NCBI GenBank assembly: GCA_942159475.1 | Contig: OW804099.1 | Coordinates: 15,185,999-15,249,998, forward strand | Source: Sthenelais limicola | Lineage: Eukaryota; Annelida; Polychaeta; Phyllodocida; Sigalionidae | Reading direction: 5' to 3' | Length of the DNA: 64,000 bases | Shown: positions 1-15,300 of the stretch, piece by piece | Layout of the letters: each line of letters begins with the position of its first letter | Position numbering within the stretch: the stretch's first letter is position 1 | Translations under genes and position numbers: made by a program | The notes under the pieces: generated by a model | Database searches by the model: none | The model's input: the letters and a program-made list of their open reading frames with translations, nothing else | Told to the model about the DNA's origin: nothing

Positions 1-135
1 CAGATTGTTAGAATCAATGCAATGCCAAATATACTCGAATTTACCTATTATTGACCAAATTACAGCCTGATTTAGCAGAATTTACTAAAAGTGTAGAGCT
101 GACAATTGTACATTTTCTGAAAATCTGACCAATAT
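1..135 (-). mobile_element. MITE family M1, truncated by the window edge
   Basis: Reverse-complement copy of the element complete at 25219-25457. The shared blocks are the atactcgaatttacc segment, the agcagaatttacta segment and the terminal tgtacattttctgaaaatctgacc. Confidence 0.6.
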
Positions 136-791
136 GTCTAATATTTCCCATCTCTTATAATCTTATTATATTAAGTGGGGACAAAAATGTAGACACGAGT
201 GCCATGGACCGTAAAGTTACAGCATCCATGATTCTAGCCCACGTTAACATTAATTCAGACCTTAATATTACAGCCTGTAGTTTGCGCTTACCTTTATCCT
301 CTTTAATACCTCAAAAATATATCAAAAATATATCTCTCCTAGTCAAAATTAAAACTTGGAGGCCTTAAGACTATAGCGGTCTCTTGTCACTACCATTAAT
401 CAAGTTTAAACCTAAAAAACATCGACAACGGCACATCGGGACACATTTACTAACCTCACAAATCCTATAACAACTACAACATGTATCCCTGAGACCATTA
501 CAGCCGGAAGTAGCACCAGGAAAAGTAAATACTGGAACAACAGCAGCCTTCTACATCAGCGTCCCAATAATCCATGGCAACACATAGACTGGTGGTGCAA
601 ATTATTACATTTTGCAGATATATCATATAACTAACCACATCCACCGATAGTTAAGTTTTCTGTGGTATTCATTAAAAAACATAATTATCATAATTATCAT
701 ATCTAGATGAGTAATTTCTGGTAAGTACAGATCTGTCTCCTTGCTGCTCCTTATTCCCTGAGTTGGTTGTGAGCAGACAATACAATGCCGA
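136..791. other. Gene-free stretch
   Basis: AT-rich DNA with no ORF, repeat or RNA signal that I can see. Lies 3' of the TRMT2A-like gene. Confidence 0.5.
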
Positions 792-1007
792 ATACTGTAA
801 ACGTATTTATTTTTGCGCAGATAAATTTTTGCGCACTAAGTACTTTGACACCTTTTTGAGGGGATTTAAATTCACGCAGCAAGGAAGTCTCACACATAGT
901 TTATGCAATTGTGTACCTTTCGCGCAGGATTTATTTTCGCGCACAAAGCTGGGTGCGCGAAAATCGCGAAAATAAATACTGCACGAATATTAATACGTTT
1001 ACAGTAT
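792..1007. mobile_element. 216-bp MITE with perfect 16-bp TIRs
   Basis: Perfect terminal inverted repeats atactgtaaacgtatt (792-807) and aatacgtttacagtat (992-1007). Inner repeats rich in gcgcga/cgcgaaaataaat extend the inverted pairing. TGCCG occurs one base outside each end and may be the target duplication. No coding capacity. Confidence 0.75.
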
Positions 1008-1120
1008 GTGCCGCTCACGGACTGACAAATATTTTTGGGCTTACTCAGTGAATATAAACCATCTCGTACTTGTGGTAATCTTACTATAATATGTTAATAA
1101 CCTATTGGTGATATAAAGGG

Positions 1121-1208
1121 TGGAACAACAGGTCCATGAGATACTGCTGGGCTGCTACTGCACTAGTGGAACAACAGGTCCATGAGATACTACTGGGCTG
1201 CTACTGCG
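1121..1208. repeat. 46-bp tandem duplication across the gene's stop codon
   Basis: Two copies of tggaacaacaggtccatgag followed by atact(g/a)ctgggctgctactgc, starting at 1121 and 1167. The second copy contains the TRMT2A-like stop codon on the minus strand; the first is 3' UTR. Confidence 0.85.
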
Positions 1209-1392
1209 GTGGTTTCATTGCCATGTTGGCTACAGTCTGTTCTGCTTTTCCCCGGAAACATGCCTCTGTGATCTCGTTCATAACACTCTGGAGAATCGTC
1301 TCGTTGCTGATGCTTCGAAGCTGTTCCTCTATTTTCTTGCAGAAGTCACTGACAGAATCTCCTTTCTCTTCCTTCTCTACTTTGACTGTGGC
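1201..1392 (-). CDS. TRMT2A: TRMT2A-like terminal exon
   Basis: 192 nt, acceptor ctgattgcag, ends at TAG (1201-1203). Encodes a charged 63-residue tail with ATVKVEKEEKGDSVSDF and then helix-forming residues (KKIEEQLRSISNETILQ). No counterpart in the human C-tail that I recognise. The stop codon lies inside a 46-bp tandem duplication. Confidence 0.65.
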   Translation of the reverse strand, partial: ATVKVEKEEKGDSVSDFCKKIEEQLRSISNETILQSVMNEITEACFRGKAEQTVANMAMKPPQ

Positions 1393-3281
1393 CTGCAATC
1401 AGAAACACATTCATATTTTAGTAACTTTTCTAATAACTTTCCAAATAAATACACCCTATGAGTGAGTGCGATTGGTTGCTTTATGCCCTTATCAACACTT
1501 TGAAGTGTTATATCAAGGGCGGGAGAGCTGAGAGCGAGCGAGTGAGTGAGTGAGTGAGTGAGTGAGATTGGTTGCTTTACGCCCTTATCAACACTTTGAA
1601 GTGTTATATCAAGGGCGGGAGAGCTGAGAGGGAGGCAGTTTATGATCATACCTAGGAAATAGAGATAGAGAAGTAGGGAGAGAGAGACAGAGAAAAGAGA
1701 CAGAAAGGCACTTAAAAGTCCAAAGGGAATGAAACAAAGAACAAAAATTAAAAAAATGATATTAAACATGTAGCCACATACAAGACTAGTGACCGCCCCT
1801 ACCTAGTCCTTACATAGCTCACTAGTGCAGGGCAGAGCACACCTGACCACAATACCTGATGAGCCAAACACCCGAAACCGCTTATAATAAACCAGAAAAG
1901 ATTGAATGAATTATCTTTTCACTAAGTAGACAACCCCGCCCCCCCCCCCTCCCTATACACACACCCCAACTGTGTGGATTTGTTTCCATACTGCCTTGGG
2001 TCTCTGCGGAGACAGCGGAAGTGCAGAGCTATTTTTAGACAACTACACTTTTATAGTAGGCATACTATATGAATATTCTTATTGCACCCCTGGCCCACTT
2101 ATTGCACCCCTCAAGCAAGATGCATATATAATAAGCTATATATTAGATTACCTGTTCAGATGTTGGTTGTGATTTTGCTGTTGGATCCCTTCGGTCAAAC
2201 AACATCACAAAGTCACAAGGATCCATATACGGCGCCTTGTCAACTACAACTGACCGCACCAGACACAAACATTTGCCTTTGTACATTTCTGACTCTTCAC
2301 GAGTTAAGCTGCAAAATAATGAATAGAAAACAACCTGAGTTCAATAAATTTACCAATGATTTCCATTCAATATACTTAATTATTACTTCCCCGAATATTA
2401 ATCAAGTATTGTATTGTATATATGTTTTATTCAATCTATTTTGTGGTCCTGGGTAAGACCATGAAGTGCCTTTCTGTCTATTTTTTTCTGTCTCTCTGTC
2501 CCATCTTTTTTATCTCTATTTCCTGGGTATGATAATAGACTGCCTCCCTCCCAGCTCTCCCGCCCTTGATATAACCTTCAATGTGTTGATAAGGGCATAA
2601 AGCAACCAATCTCACTCACTGAATCTATTTCTATCGCTATAAGAAGGTATTTCTCCTGACATTGGGAGGTTTCCAAATCTTCTCAAATTCAGTATATGTT
2701 TTTGGGTCAAGTTGCCAGAAAATGTACAATTTGCCTTTACCACCTTTCTCAAATAACCCGAATTTAAGACGAAAATCAGGTTTGAAATACAGTTCAACAT
2801 AACCAGACAGATTTATTGAGTAAATACAATACAGAATACACTCAGATATACCTAATATTTATCATTTTTCACTCTAATTTTGCAGAATTTGATAGATGTA
2901 TAGAACTGTAGATTGTGCATTTTTTGAAAATCTGACCCTTTTCTGTAGTGAACAATACCAGTTTGTCATTGGTTAAATATGGCTCACTTCTAAATTGTTA
3001 TTTTAAATATCTTTCACAGTTCTTGTAAACAAGGAGGCATGGGACCTGCGACCATGAAAATAGTCACAGGGGCGGAGCTTATTTAGGGGGGGGGGGGGGG
3101 GGTATCGAATCAATTACAATACCGTAGTGGCCCGTTCATAAGCCCAGGGATTTTATACAATTAATTTTGGAGATATGAATGCAAATGATATGGGGGGTAT
3201 TATGATTATGAATATTGATATTTGTTATAGTGGGGTATCGGATCAATTACTAAATATTCGTTTATATGTAGGCAAATTATT

Positions 3282-3331
<50 letters not shown>

Positions 3332-6300
3332 AGGGAGAGAGAGAGGGGGGAGAGGGAGAGGGAGAGAGAGGGAGAGAGGAGAGAGAGAGAGGGGGGAGAG
3401 AGAGAGGGGGGAGAGAGAGACAGAGAGAGAGAGGGAGAGAGAGAGGGAGGGAGAGAGAGGACGATGACGGCCAACAGGTGTCGCTGATGAGAGGGGAGAG
3501 AGAGGGAGAGGGAGAGGGGGAGAGAGAGACAAAGAGAGAGAGAGAGGGAGAGAGAGGAGAAGAGAGGGAGGGAGAGAGAGAGGGAGAGAGAGAGACAGAC
3601 AGAGAGAGAGGGGGAGAGAGAGAGAGACAGACAGAGAGAGGGACAGGGAGGGAGAGGGAGAGGGGGGAGAGAGACAAAGAGAGAGAGGGAGAGAGAGGGA
3701 GGGAGAGAGAGAGGGGGAGAGAGAGACAGACAGAGAGAGTAAGTGAGTGAGAGAGAGACAGTGGGGGAGAGAGAGAGGGAGAGAGAGAGAGAGAGACAGG
3801 GAGGGAGAGAGAGAGGGAGTGAGTCAGTGAGTGAGAGAGAGACAGAGGGGGAGAGAGAGAGGGAGAGAGAGGGGGAGAGAGGGAGGGAGAGAGGGGGGAG
3901 AGAGAGAGGAGAGAGAGAGGGGGGAGAGAGAGACAGAGGGGCAGACAGGGAGGGAAAGGGAGAGGGGGGGAGAGGGAGAGAGAGAGAGAGAGAGAGGGGT
4001 ACCTGTTAAAGAGAGGGAGAGAGAGAGAGGGGGAGAGAGAGAGGGAGAGAGAGAAGGGGGAGAGAGGGGGGAGAGAGGGGGAGAGAGGGGGAAAGAGAGA
4101 GAGGGAGGGAGAGAGAGATGGGTACCTGTTAAAATAGTTTGCCCATGTCACTAGGGTTTATGATTATGAAAACATAGGAATATTTTCTGATCATACAATA
4201 ACAAAGTTGAAAAAAGAAGTACAGCATCTGTGACATCATCTGTCATCTATCAATTACCATAGCAGATAAGGCCTATCAAAGTCCCACTACCTCCTCCTCC
4301 TAGAGGCGACAGACCATACAAGTCTAAGGCCATTATCTGTTATGCCCCACTACGTCTGGGAGGAGAGGGGCAGTTGGTGTGTGTGTGTGTGGGGGGGGGG
4401 GGCAGGGAGGGAGGGTGTCCCATTAACCCTGTTTGACAGAGAGGGGGTTGGGGGGGGGGGCGGCAGACATGAGAGGGGATTTTAGTGACATATGCTGTTT
4501 GGACAGACAGACAGACAGAGAGATATTACAATTACACAACTGTCCTTGTATTTGATGTACAAATTCCATTAGAAGGTTGATTTGATTCTCACATTTTATC
4601 AAATCGTTAATAATAATAGATAATAAGGAGGAGGAGGAGGAGGAGGAGGAGGAGGAGGAGGAGGAGGAGAGATTGTGTGAGAGAGAGGAGAGAGAGAGGG
4701 AGTATAATGTCAAATGGTTTCGAATTTTATTAAATCATTAATAATAGGTGTTAAAAGTACATGAACTTTGTTAAGATAATATAATTATATCGATTCTCTA
4801 AAGGTGAGAGACACTTGTATTAGCTGATAAGGCCTATCAAAACTAGATTGGTAACATAAAAGAGAGAGAGAGAGAGTGAGAGAGGCCATCGTTGGAGGGG
4901 GGAGGGGAGCGGCAGATATGAGAGGGGAGGGGTGTGGGACTGGGAGGAAAGAGACAGAGACACATGGTCACAATTACCTTGGCATCAGACATCGGGGTTA
5001 ACTGGACACCCTCCCAACTTGACACCCTCACATCTGGTCAGAATTAAGTTGAACCATCCCCTCCCCAGCCCAGCCAGCCCGCCACAACACCCTCAAGTGG
5101 AAAGGGGCCCAATATGGGTGCACACTGACCAGCTGACCAGCACTTATACACTGACAGACTAGTGCGACTGGGCGCGCCCAGGGCTTATCAGCTTGGCTTA
5201 CCAGCTTGGCTCACAGAGTTGGCTCAGCTACTGCCGTTATCAGCCAAAACCATTATACGCCAATTACCCCCTTTGAGAGACAAAAGATCAAGCCTGACCG
5301 ACGACTTTTGCCGACATTAAATAAAGCCTATTAAATAAATAAATTCAAAAAAAATTTTCGCCCCATACACTGTAACAGGTTATTTGCTAGGAGTAGGCCA
5401 AAAAGTGAAGAAATCCAGGGCTATTGAGTGGAGGAAAGTGGCTGGAAACACAATTTTGACCAAAACTGGCCAAAGTTACAGTGTATGTAAGACCATAAGA
5501 GGTACTTTAAGGGGATTTAGTGACAATTAAAAGCTCCGCTAATAAATAAAATACAGCACAGTTTTGAAAATTTTGTTTCTCTACTCATTTACTAATGATT
5601 GAATCATGAAAATGATTTATCAACCACAATAGGGATATATTTCTGGCATCGATTTGGACCATTTTGGTAAAAAAGAAAAGAAAGAAACTTACGCAATTAT
5701 ATTATCTCTGAGAGTCTTTGTTTTGCTTTTACAAACAAGCACAAGACGTTTGATGGACGGACATTGCCTTATGGCAGAGAATACATCAGAACCTAAAATG
5801 GAGAATAATTATTATCTCATTATAATAACACAACTGTAAATATAAGTGTGGACTAGAGGTTTAATATGAAGAAATGGAAAAGGAGCATTTTCAGTAATGT
5901 GCACTGGTCTTCCAAGTACCCCTCAATTTGGAATATGATCTAGACTAGATAATATACATACATATAGAACATACAAATAAAAACATAGTTAGGTAAATAA
6001 AGCAAAGAGACATAAATCATAAGTGTATGTGGTGGCTTTGTCTATTGGTCAGAGCCAATGGATATTAATCCAAGTTGGTACTTTAGCATTACAAGCTAGA
6101 CAGGTTGATAAATTATCAGAGAGTGACATTAGTTGTCAATGTATGTGGTCAGTATGTATGTTTTTATTTATTATATTTTTATTATTATATGACTATACTT
6201 GTAAACAAATAATCTGTTCATTAAGGGTCGGACAATCACTACTAACTGGGCTGTAGAAACTGTTTGTGGGTTTTGAGGAGAGACGACTTTCAGTTGATTT

Positions 6301-9300
6301 TGGATGTTATTCATTGATGAAATATGGAATAGTTTGATCACGGAACAAGTAAGGAATCCTTATAGGACTGGATTCATCAATGTAGTTTCTTTTAAAACAT
6401 GTTTATTTTACTTGAAAAGTAATGGCGAAATCCCTACGTGTTTCGGCTTAGCGTAGCCTTCGTCAGGGGAGATTGATGAAATACCCCATGTTTCAGCAGC
6501 TTTGCTACCTTCACCAGGGGCGCTAATACAATAATGATTGCCCTTTTCTTACAGCAGCTGGGTTAACTGGACTGATGCAATGTCAGTCCAGCCAGTGGTA
6601 GAGTGGGGAGGAGATTTATAAAGGTGGGAGTGAAAAAGAGTAGGAGCAGTGATGGAGGAATTGAATAGAAACTACCTGCTGAGAATTACTACCTGTTTTA
6701 GACGGGGGTCATCTATATATATATATATATACAGTTTAACATTAAGCCTGGTACCAACTGGAAGACCTGTCTTCAGTCAGATGTTAAGTTTGTACTTATA
6801 ACTGGGACAAACAAAAGAATATTTCAAATCAAATCATTATTACTTACTAGGATCTTTGTTTACTAAAGATTGTGTGCCTGAAGTAATAGGATCTTTGTCA
6901 AATAAAGAGTTTGTGTCTGAAGTAATAGGATCTTTGTCAAATAAAGAGTTTGTGTCTGAAGTAATAGGATCTTTGTTAAATAAAGAGTTTGTGCCTTAAA
7001 TAATAGGATCTTTGTACAATAAAGAGTTTGTGCCATAAGTACTAGGATCTTTGTAAAATAAAGAGTTTGTGCCTTAAATAATAGGATCTTTGTACAATAA
7101 AGAGTTTGTGCCTTAAATAATAGGATCTTTGTACAATAAAGAGTTTGTGCCTCAAGTACTAGGATCTTTGTACAATAAAGAGTTTGTGCCTTAAGTACTA
7201 GGATCTTTGTACAATAAAGAGTTTGTGCCTTAAGTAATAGGATCTTGGTTAAATAAAGAGTTTGTGTCTTAGAGCAGTGTATCTAACTTACGGAGGCCCT
7301 GCTTTTGCTGGTGCACCACTGCCACGATAGGGGTGCCACCTAACCTGCTAATACGATCCTGCAGAAAGTCTCTTGTCTCTTGGCAAACAAACTCTACATT
7401 AAGCAGTCCTGAAAAATAGACATAAGAGGAAATACATTATACTGGACATAGTACTAAAGATAGTGGAAATATATTATACTAGACATAGAGGATAGATATT
7501 ATACTAGACATAGAGGAAATATATTATACTAGACATAGAGGATAGATATTATACTAGACATAGAGGGAATATATTATACTAGACATAGAGGGAATATATT
7601 ATACTAGACATAGAGGGAATATATTATACTAGACATAGAGGGAATATATTATACTAGACATAGAGGGAATATATTATACTAGACATAGAGGGAATATATT
7701 ATACTAGACATAGAGGGAATATATTATACTAGACATAGTGGAAATATATTATACTAGACATAGAGGATAGATATTATACTAGACATAGTGGAAATATATT
7801 ATACTAGACATAGAGGGGATATATTATACTAGACATAGAGGGAATATATTATACTAGACATAGAGGAAATATATTATACTAGACATAGAGGGAATATATT
7901 ATACTAGACATAGAGGATAGATATTATACTAGACATAGAGGATAGATATTATACTAGACATAGAGGGAATATATTATACTAGACATAGAGGGAATATATT
8001 ATACTAGACATAGAGGGAATATATTATACTAGACATAGAGGGAATATATTATACTAGACATAGAGGGAATATATTATACTAGACATAGTGGAAATATATT
8101 ATACTAGACATAGAGGATAGATATTATACTAGACATAGTGGAAATATATTATACTAGACATAGAGGGAATATATTATACTAGACATAGAGGGAATATATT
8201 ATACTAGACATAGAGGGAATATATTATACTAGACATAGAGGGAATATATTATACTAGACATAGAGGATAGATATTATACTAGACATAGAGGAAATATATT
8301 ATACTAGACATAGAGGATAGATATTATACTAGACATAGTGGAAATATATTATACTAGACATAGAGGGAATATATTATACTAGACATAGAAGTAATATATT
8401 ATACTAGACATAGAGGGAATATATTATACTAGACATAGAGGATAGATATTATACTAGACATAGAGGAAATATATTATACTAGACATAGAGGATAGATATT
8501 ATACTAGACATAGTGGAAATATATTATACTAGACATAGAGGGAATATATTATACTAGACATAGTGGAAATATATTATACTAGACATAGAGGGAATATATT
8601 ATACTAGACATAGAGGATAGATATTATACTAGACATAGTGGAAATATATTATACTAGACATAGAGGATAGATATTATACTAGACATAGTGGAAATATATT
8701 ATACTAGACATAGAGGGAATATATTATACTAGACATAGTGGAAATATATTATACTAGACATAGAGGATAGATATTATACTAGACATAGTGGAAATATATT
8801 ATACTAGACATAGAGGGAATATATTATACTAGACATAGAGGGAATATATTATACTAGACATAGAGGATAGATATTATACTAGACATAGAGGAAATATATT
8901 ATACTAGACATAGAGGATAGATATTATACTAGACATAGTGGAAATATATTATACTAGACATAGAGGGAATATATTATACTAGACATAGTGGAAATATATT
9001 ATACTAGACATAGAGGATAGATATTATACTAGACATAGTGGAAATATATTATACTAGACATAGAGGATAGATATTATACTAGACATAGAGGAAATATATT
9101 ATACTAGACATAGAGGATAGATATTATACTAGACATAGAGGAAATATATTATACTAGACATAGAGGATAGATATTATACTAGACATAGTGGAAATATATT
9201 ATACTAGACATAGTGGAAATATATTATACTAGACATAGAGGATAGATATTATACTAGACATAGTGGAAATATATTATACTAGACATAGAGGATAGATATT

Positions 9301-12300
9301 ATACTAGACATAGAGGATAGATATTATACTAGACATAGTGGAAATATATTATACTAGACATAGAGGGAATATATTATACTAGACATAGTGGAAATATATT
9401 ATACTAGACATAGAGGGAATATATTATACTAGACATAGAGGATAGATATTATACTAGACATAGTGGAAATATATTATACTAGACATAGAGGATAGATATT
9501 ATACTAGACATAGTGGAAATATATTATACTAGACATAGAGGGAATATATTATACTAGACATAGAGGGAATATATTATACTAGACATAGAGGATAGATATT
9601 ATACTAGACATAGAGGAAATATATTATACTAGACATAGAGGATAGATATTATACTAGACATAGTGGAAATATATTATACTAGACATAGAGGGAATATATT
9701 ATACTAGACATAGTGGAAATATATTATACTAGACATAGAGGATAGATATTATACTAGACATAGTGGAAATATATTATACTAGACATAGAGGATAGATATT
9801 ATACTAGACATAGTGGAAATATATTATACTAGACATAGAGGATAGATATTATACTAGACATAGTGGAAATATATTATACTAGACATAGAGGGAATATATT
9901 ATACTAGACATAGTGGAAATATATTATACTAGACATAGAGGATAGATATTATACTAGACATAGTGGAAATATATTATACTAGACATAGAGGATAGATATT
10001 ATACTAGACATAGTGGAAATATATTATACTAGACATAGAGGATAGATATTATACTAGACAGAGTGGAAATATATTATACTAGACATAGAGGAAATATATT
10101 ATACTAGACATAGAGGAAATATATTATACTAGACATAGAGGAAATATATTATACTAGACATAGAGGATAGATATTATACTAGACATAGTGGAAATATATT
10201 ATACTAGACATAGTGGAAATATATTATACTAGACATAGAGGATAGATATTATACTAGACATAGTGGAAATATATTATACTAGACATAGAGGGGATATATT
10301 ATACTAGACATAGAGGGAATATATTATACTAGACATAGAGGATAGATATTATACTAGACAGAGTGGAAATATATTATACTAGACATAGAGGAAATATATC
10401 ATACTAGACATAGAGGAAATATATTATACTAGACATAGAGGATAGATATTATACTAGACATAGTGGAAATATATTATACTAGACATAGAGGGAATATATT
10501 ATACTAGACATAGAGGATAGATATTATACTAGACATAGTGGAAATATATTATACTAGACATAGAGGATAGATATTATACTAGACATAGTGGAAATATATT
10601 ATACTAGACATAGAGGGAATATATTATACTAGACATAGTGGAAATATATTATACTAGACATAGAGGATAGATATTATACTAGACATAGTGGAAATATATT
10701 ATACTAGACATAGAGGAAATATATTATACTAGACATAGAGGGAATATATTATACTAGACATAGAGGATAGATATTATACTAGACATAGAGGATAGATATT
10801 ATACTAGACATAGAGGGAATATATTATACTAGACATAGAGGGAATATATTATACTAGACATAGAGGGAATATATTATACTAGACATAGAGGGAATATATT
10901 ATACTAGACATAGAGGGAATATATTATACTAGACATAGTGGAAATATATTATACTAGACATAGAGGATAGATATTATACTAGACATAGTGGAAATATATT
11001 ATACTAGACATAGAGGGAATATATTATACTAGACATAGAGGGAATATATTATACTAGACATAGAGGGAATATATTATACTAGACATAGAGGGAATATATT
11101 ATACTAGACATAGAGGATAGATATTATACTAGACATAGAGGAAATATATTATACTAGACATAGAGGATAGATATTATACTAGACATAGTGGAAATATATT
11201 ATACTAGACATAGAGGGAATATATTATACTAGACATAGTGGAAATATATTATACTAGACATAGAGGGAATATATTATACTAGACATAGAAGTAATATATT
11301 ATACTAGACATAGAGGGAATATATTATACTAGACATAGAGGATAGATATTATACTAGACATAGAGGAAATATATTATACTAGACATAGAGGATAGATATT
11401 ATACTAGACATAGTGGAAATATATTATACTAGACATAGAGGGAATATATTATACTAGACATAATGGAAATATATTATACTAGACATAGAGGGAATATATT
11501 ATACTAGACATAGAGGAAATATATTATACTAGACATAGTGGAAATATATTATACTAGACATAGAGGAAATATATTATACTAGACATAGAGGATAGATATT
11601 ATACTAGACATAGTGGAAATATATTATACTAGACATAGTGGAAATATATTATACTAGACATAGAGGATAGATATTATACTAGACATAGTGGAAATATATT
11701 ATACTAGACATAGAGGATAGATATTATACTAGACATAGTGGAAATATATTATACTAGACATAGAGGATAGATATTATACTAGACAGAGTGGAAATATATT
11801 ATACTAGACATAGAGGAAATATATTATACTAGACATAGAGGAAATATATTATACTAGACATAGAGGATAGATATTATACTAGACATAGTGGAAATATATT
11901 ATACTAGACATAGTGGAAATATATTATACTAGACATAGAGGATAGATATTATACTAGACATAGTGGAAATATATTATACTAGACATAGAGGATAGATATT
12001 ATACTAGACATAGTGGAAATATATTATACTAGACATAGAGGATAGATATTATACTAGACATAGTGGAAATATATTATACTAGACATAGAGGAAATATATT
12101 ATACTAGACATAGAGGAAATATATTATACTAGACATAGAGGAAATATATTATACTAGACATAGAGGATAGATATTATACTAGACATAGTGGAAATATATT
12201 ATACTAGACATAGAGGATAGATATTCTACTAGACATAGAGGATAGATATTATACTAGACATAGTGGAAATATATTATACTAGACATAGAGGATAGATATT

Positions 12301-15300
12301 ATACTAGACATAGAGGGAATATATTATACTAGACATAGAGGGAATATATTATACTAGACATAGTGGAAATATATTATACTAGACATAGAGGATAGATATT
12401 ATACTAGACATAGTGGAAATATATTATACTAGACATAGAGGAAATATATTATACTAGACATAGAGGGAATATATTATACTAGACATAGAGGGAATATATT
12501 ATACTAGACATAGAGGGAATATATTGCATGCGTAGGAGTCCGGCAGAAGACCTTGCTGCCATATAATATAGTTCATTCATTTTAATGCATAGTTACATAG
12601 AAACCAGTTTTACAATTTCTGCTACTAACCCAATTGGCCATAGACCGCTTCTTCTGGCCTGGCAAGCCCTGCATTTCTGCTGTAATAATTCAAATCTTTC
12701 TAGCAGATGTACGCATTTAGCAAATTCTGCTAAATTAAGCTACAATTTGGTCAGTAGGCCTACTGGGTAAATTCGAGTATATTCGGCATTGCAATGATTC
12801 TAGCAATGTGTTTGGTTAGGTTGAACTGTATTTTGAACTTTATTTTCATATGAAATTTGGGTTATTTGAGACAGTTGAATTGTTGTTGTAACTTTTATTT
12901 GCCTATAGAATGACACTATCGGTCGGTACTGAGCTCCCTACATAGGGAGGATTTCAAGCCCTACGGTATTGTACATTTTCTGAAAATCTGACCCATATGG
13001 AGATGGTCCCTCAGCCCGACCAACAACAACCTACCATTGACTTGTGCATTGATCTGCGAGTCATGAACAGCCTGATCACTCATCTCCACTCCCACCACGT
13101 TCCTCACCGCCTGCAAGACACAAGACAGGGCGCTTGGTATTTCTGAGAGAAAAAAAATACAAATTTTCTCCTTTTTTAATAAACCTCAACTCATTATGAA
13201 AAGCTGGCCTGTTTAGTCACCTTAATCATTACATTTCATCTCATTACAGAAGGATAAATGACTGATATTCCAGCAGGTCCGAAATGGAGGTCTTTAATGC
13301 TGGGCCTTGCAAGGCTGTGCACATTAAGGCTTGGGTCTCCTGCAGGAATAAGGCTGCATTTTCACTATGACAACAATCAAATCTGACCAATATTACTCAT
13401 ATTATGACTTATAGGACTGGATTCATCAATATTCTGCTGCTGATAAACCATCATTACTTTCTCACTCACTCACCCTGGCCATTGTAATGCCTAGTGTCCC
13501 TGAACCACATATGTCCAGTAGCATGGTTTCCCGTGTAACATCACACCACTCCGCCACCGTAGAATACAGTATTTCAGCAACAGGTGTATTAACTGTTGGT
13601 TGTAAGAAGTAATATTAATACATGTATCACAAGTTAGCTCTTCTTCAGAGACAAAGGGAGGTAGAAAAGTGCATCTGGTGCTTCCGGCTTCGGTAAAAGG
13701 ACCATCACTAGCTATAGGGCCAATAAGTTAAAGACAGTTATATGTGTTCACTGACATTCATTCATTTATTTATTGAATTGATTGATTGATTGAAAACCAC
13801 ACAAACTGAAATCATGTGATACCACTGGGCGGAATCTCTATTTAGTTCCGCACCCAATATGTGTTGTGAGTAAAAATTGATTGATTTATTTGTATATAGT
13901 ATATAATCAGGTGGAAGTTTGTGCCTACCTCGGAAGTGTGAAGTTGGTGTTATCTTAAACTCCATACCTAGAAGATCCTGCATGATACACTGTAAAGAAA
14001 AGAGAACAAATATAATGTTATGATTTAAACAGACATGAAGGTGTTAATAGTGATTTAGGGGGTGTTATTATCACTATATTTCAAGATTGTATATTCACTG
14101 TTTCTACGGTCATGCTGGAGGAGTATATATGATTTACTAGTCAGACATATTAGTATGGAAAATACGATACAATAGAATCTCAAAAATACATTTTCTTGCC
14201 AATTATGACTTATTTGTCAAATTTACCTCTTTACCGAAGAGAAGCACGTCCTCCGTGTCATCATAAAGCCTGGTCAGAGATAGAGATGGAAAGTGATTTA
14301 GTCTAAACACTCTCCTACTGCTGAATTATATTACTCAGCTATTATATATTTGATTCAGAGGAATACATATGGTGCTGTATCAATCAAACACATTTTTGTG
14401 GATATATATATTTTATAATTTATTAACTATATAATGTAAGATTGGTCAGAAAAATATACATAATTTCCTGAAAAGGGAATTGTAAATAATCTGCCAAATG
14501 ATTAGGATAGTAAAGTCTAGTCTAAGGGACCCCCTGGAAGAGCTATGGCTGCCACAGAAGAGGACAAGATAAGCCCATTTCCGGTGTAAATTATCTATAT
14601 TCATTAGTGACTACGGAGAGCCACCTGATGAAGTTTGGGGTGTTATGTCACAAACGATAAATGCCAATATCTCATTATATAACATTACACAATGATATGG
14701 CATAAATTAGCATTAATTATTATATATGGTTATATCACATTACGGATATTGTGAATAAAACTACAGACTAGTACAAGTCTAGGTAACTAGTTAGATAATA
14801 TCTCACTAGGGATCCACTAAGGACTTCCCTGATAATTAAGTAGGTTGACCCAAATAGGTAACACCTGATTGGTAGGTTACATTATTGGTTAATACTACAG
14901 TAGCCTCAGTCAGGCATTTACATACCTCCATCTTATTGGTTTAACATAAGCGACCCCCTGTGGTCAAATTATGGATATTCATTATGATTGGATAATGTAA
15001 ATTAAGGTAAATATATGTATGATGATTGGGTAATAAGTATGCATGCGCACGCATGCGCATTGACATGTAATATGATATATAAACCCATGTCTCACCCAAT
15101 AAAGTTTATGTCTAAACAGGACAAACCTCTGCTCTCATTATTATCTCACACTAGGCTATACTCAGTCTAGACGATCATTAATTATACATATATACATCTC
15201 CGGGACTCTAGCTAGCTCTACCATCGACACCAGATCCCTTGGAGAATAGTGATTGTATCAATAGTAATAATTGGTAAACCATACTTAGAACATAAAGCAT

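Noticed and set aside
3175..4154. Long frames of Glu/Arg or Ser/Leu/Pro runs on both strands
   Set aside because: Produced by the G/A-rich array in any frame; no complexity, splice signals or homology.
7431..12524. Regular 25-bp repeat resembling a CRISPR array
   Set aside because: Units are contiguous with no unique spacers, vary at fixed positions, and sit in a eukaryotic intron without cas genes.
15045..15062. Palindrome gcatgcgcacgcatgcgc as a regulatory site
   Set aside because: Short alternating purine-pyrimidine run inside a possible LTR; no independent support.
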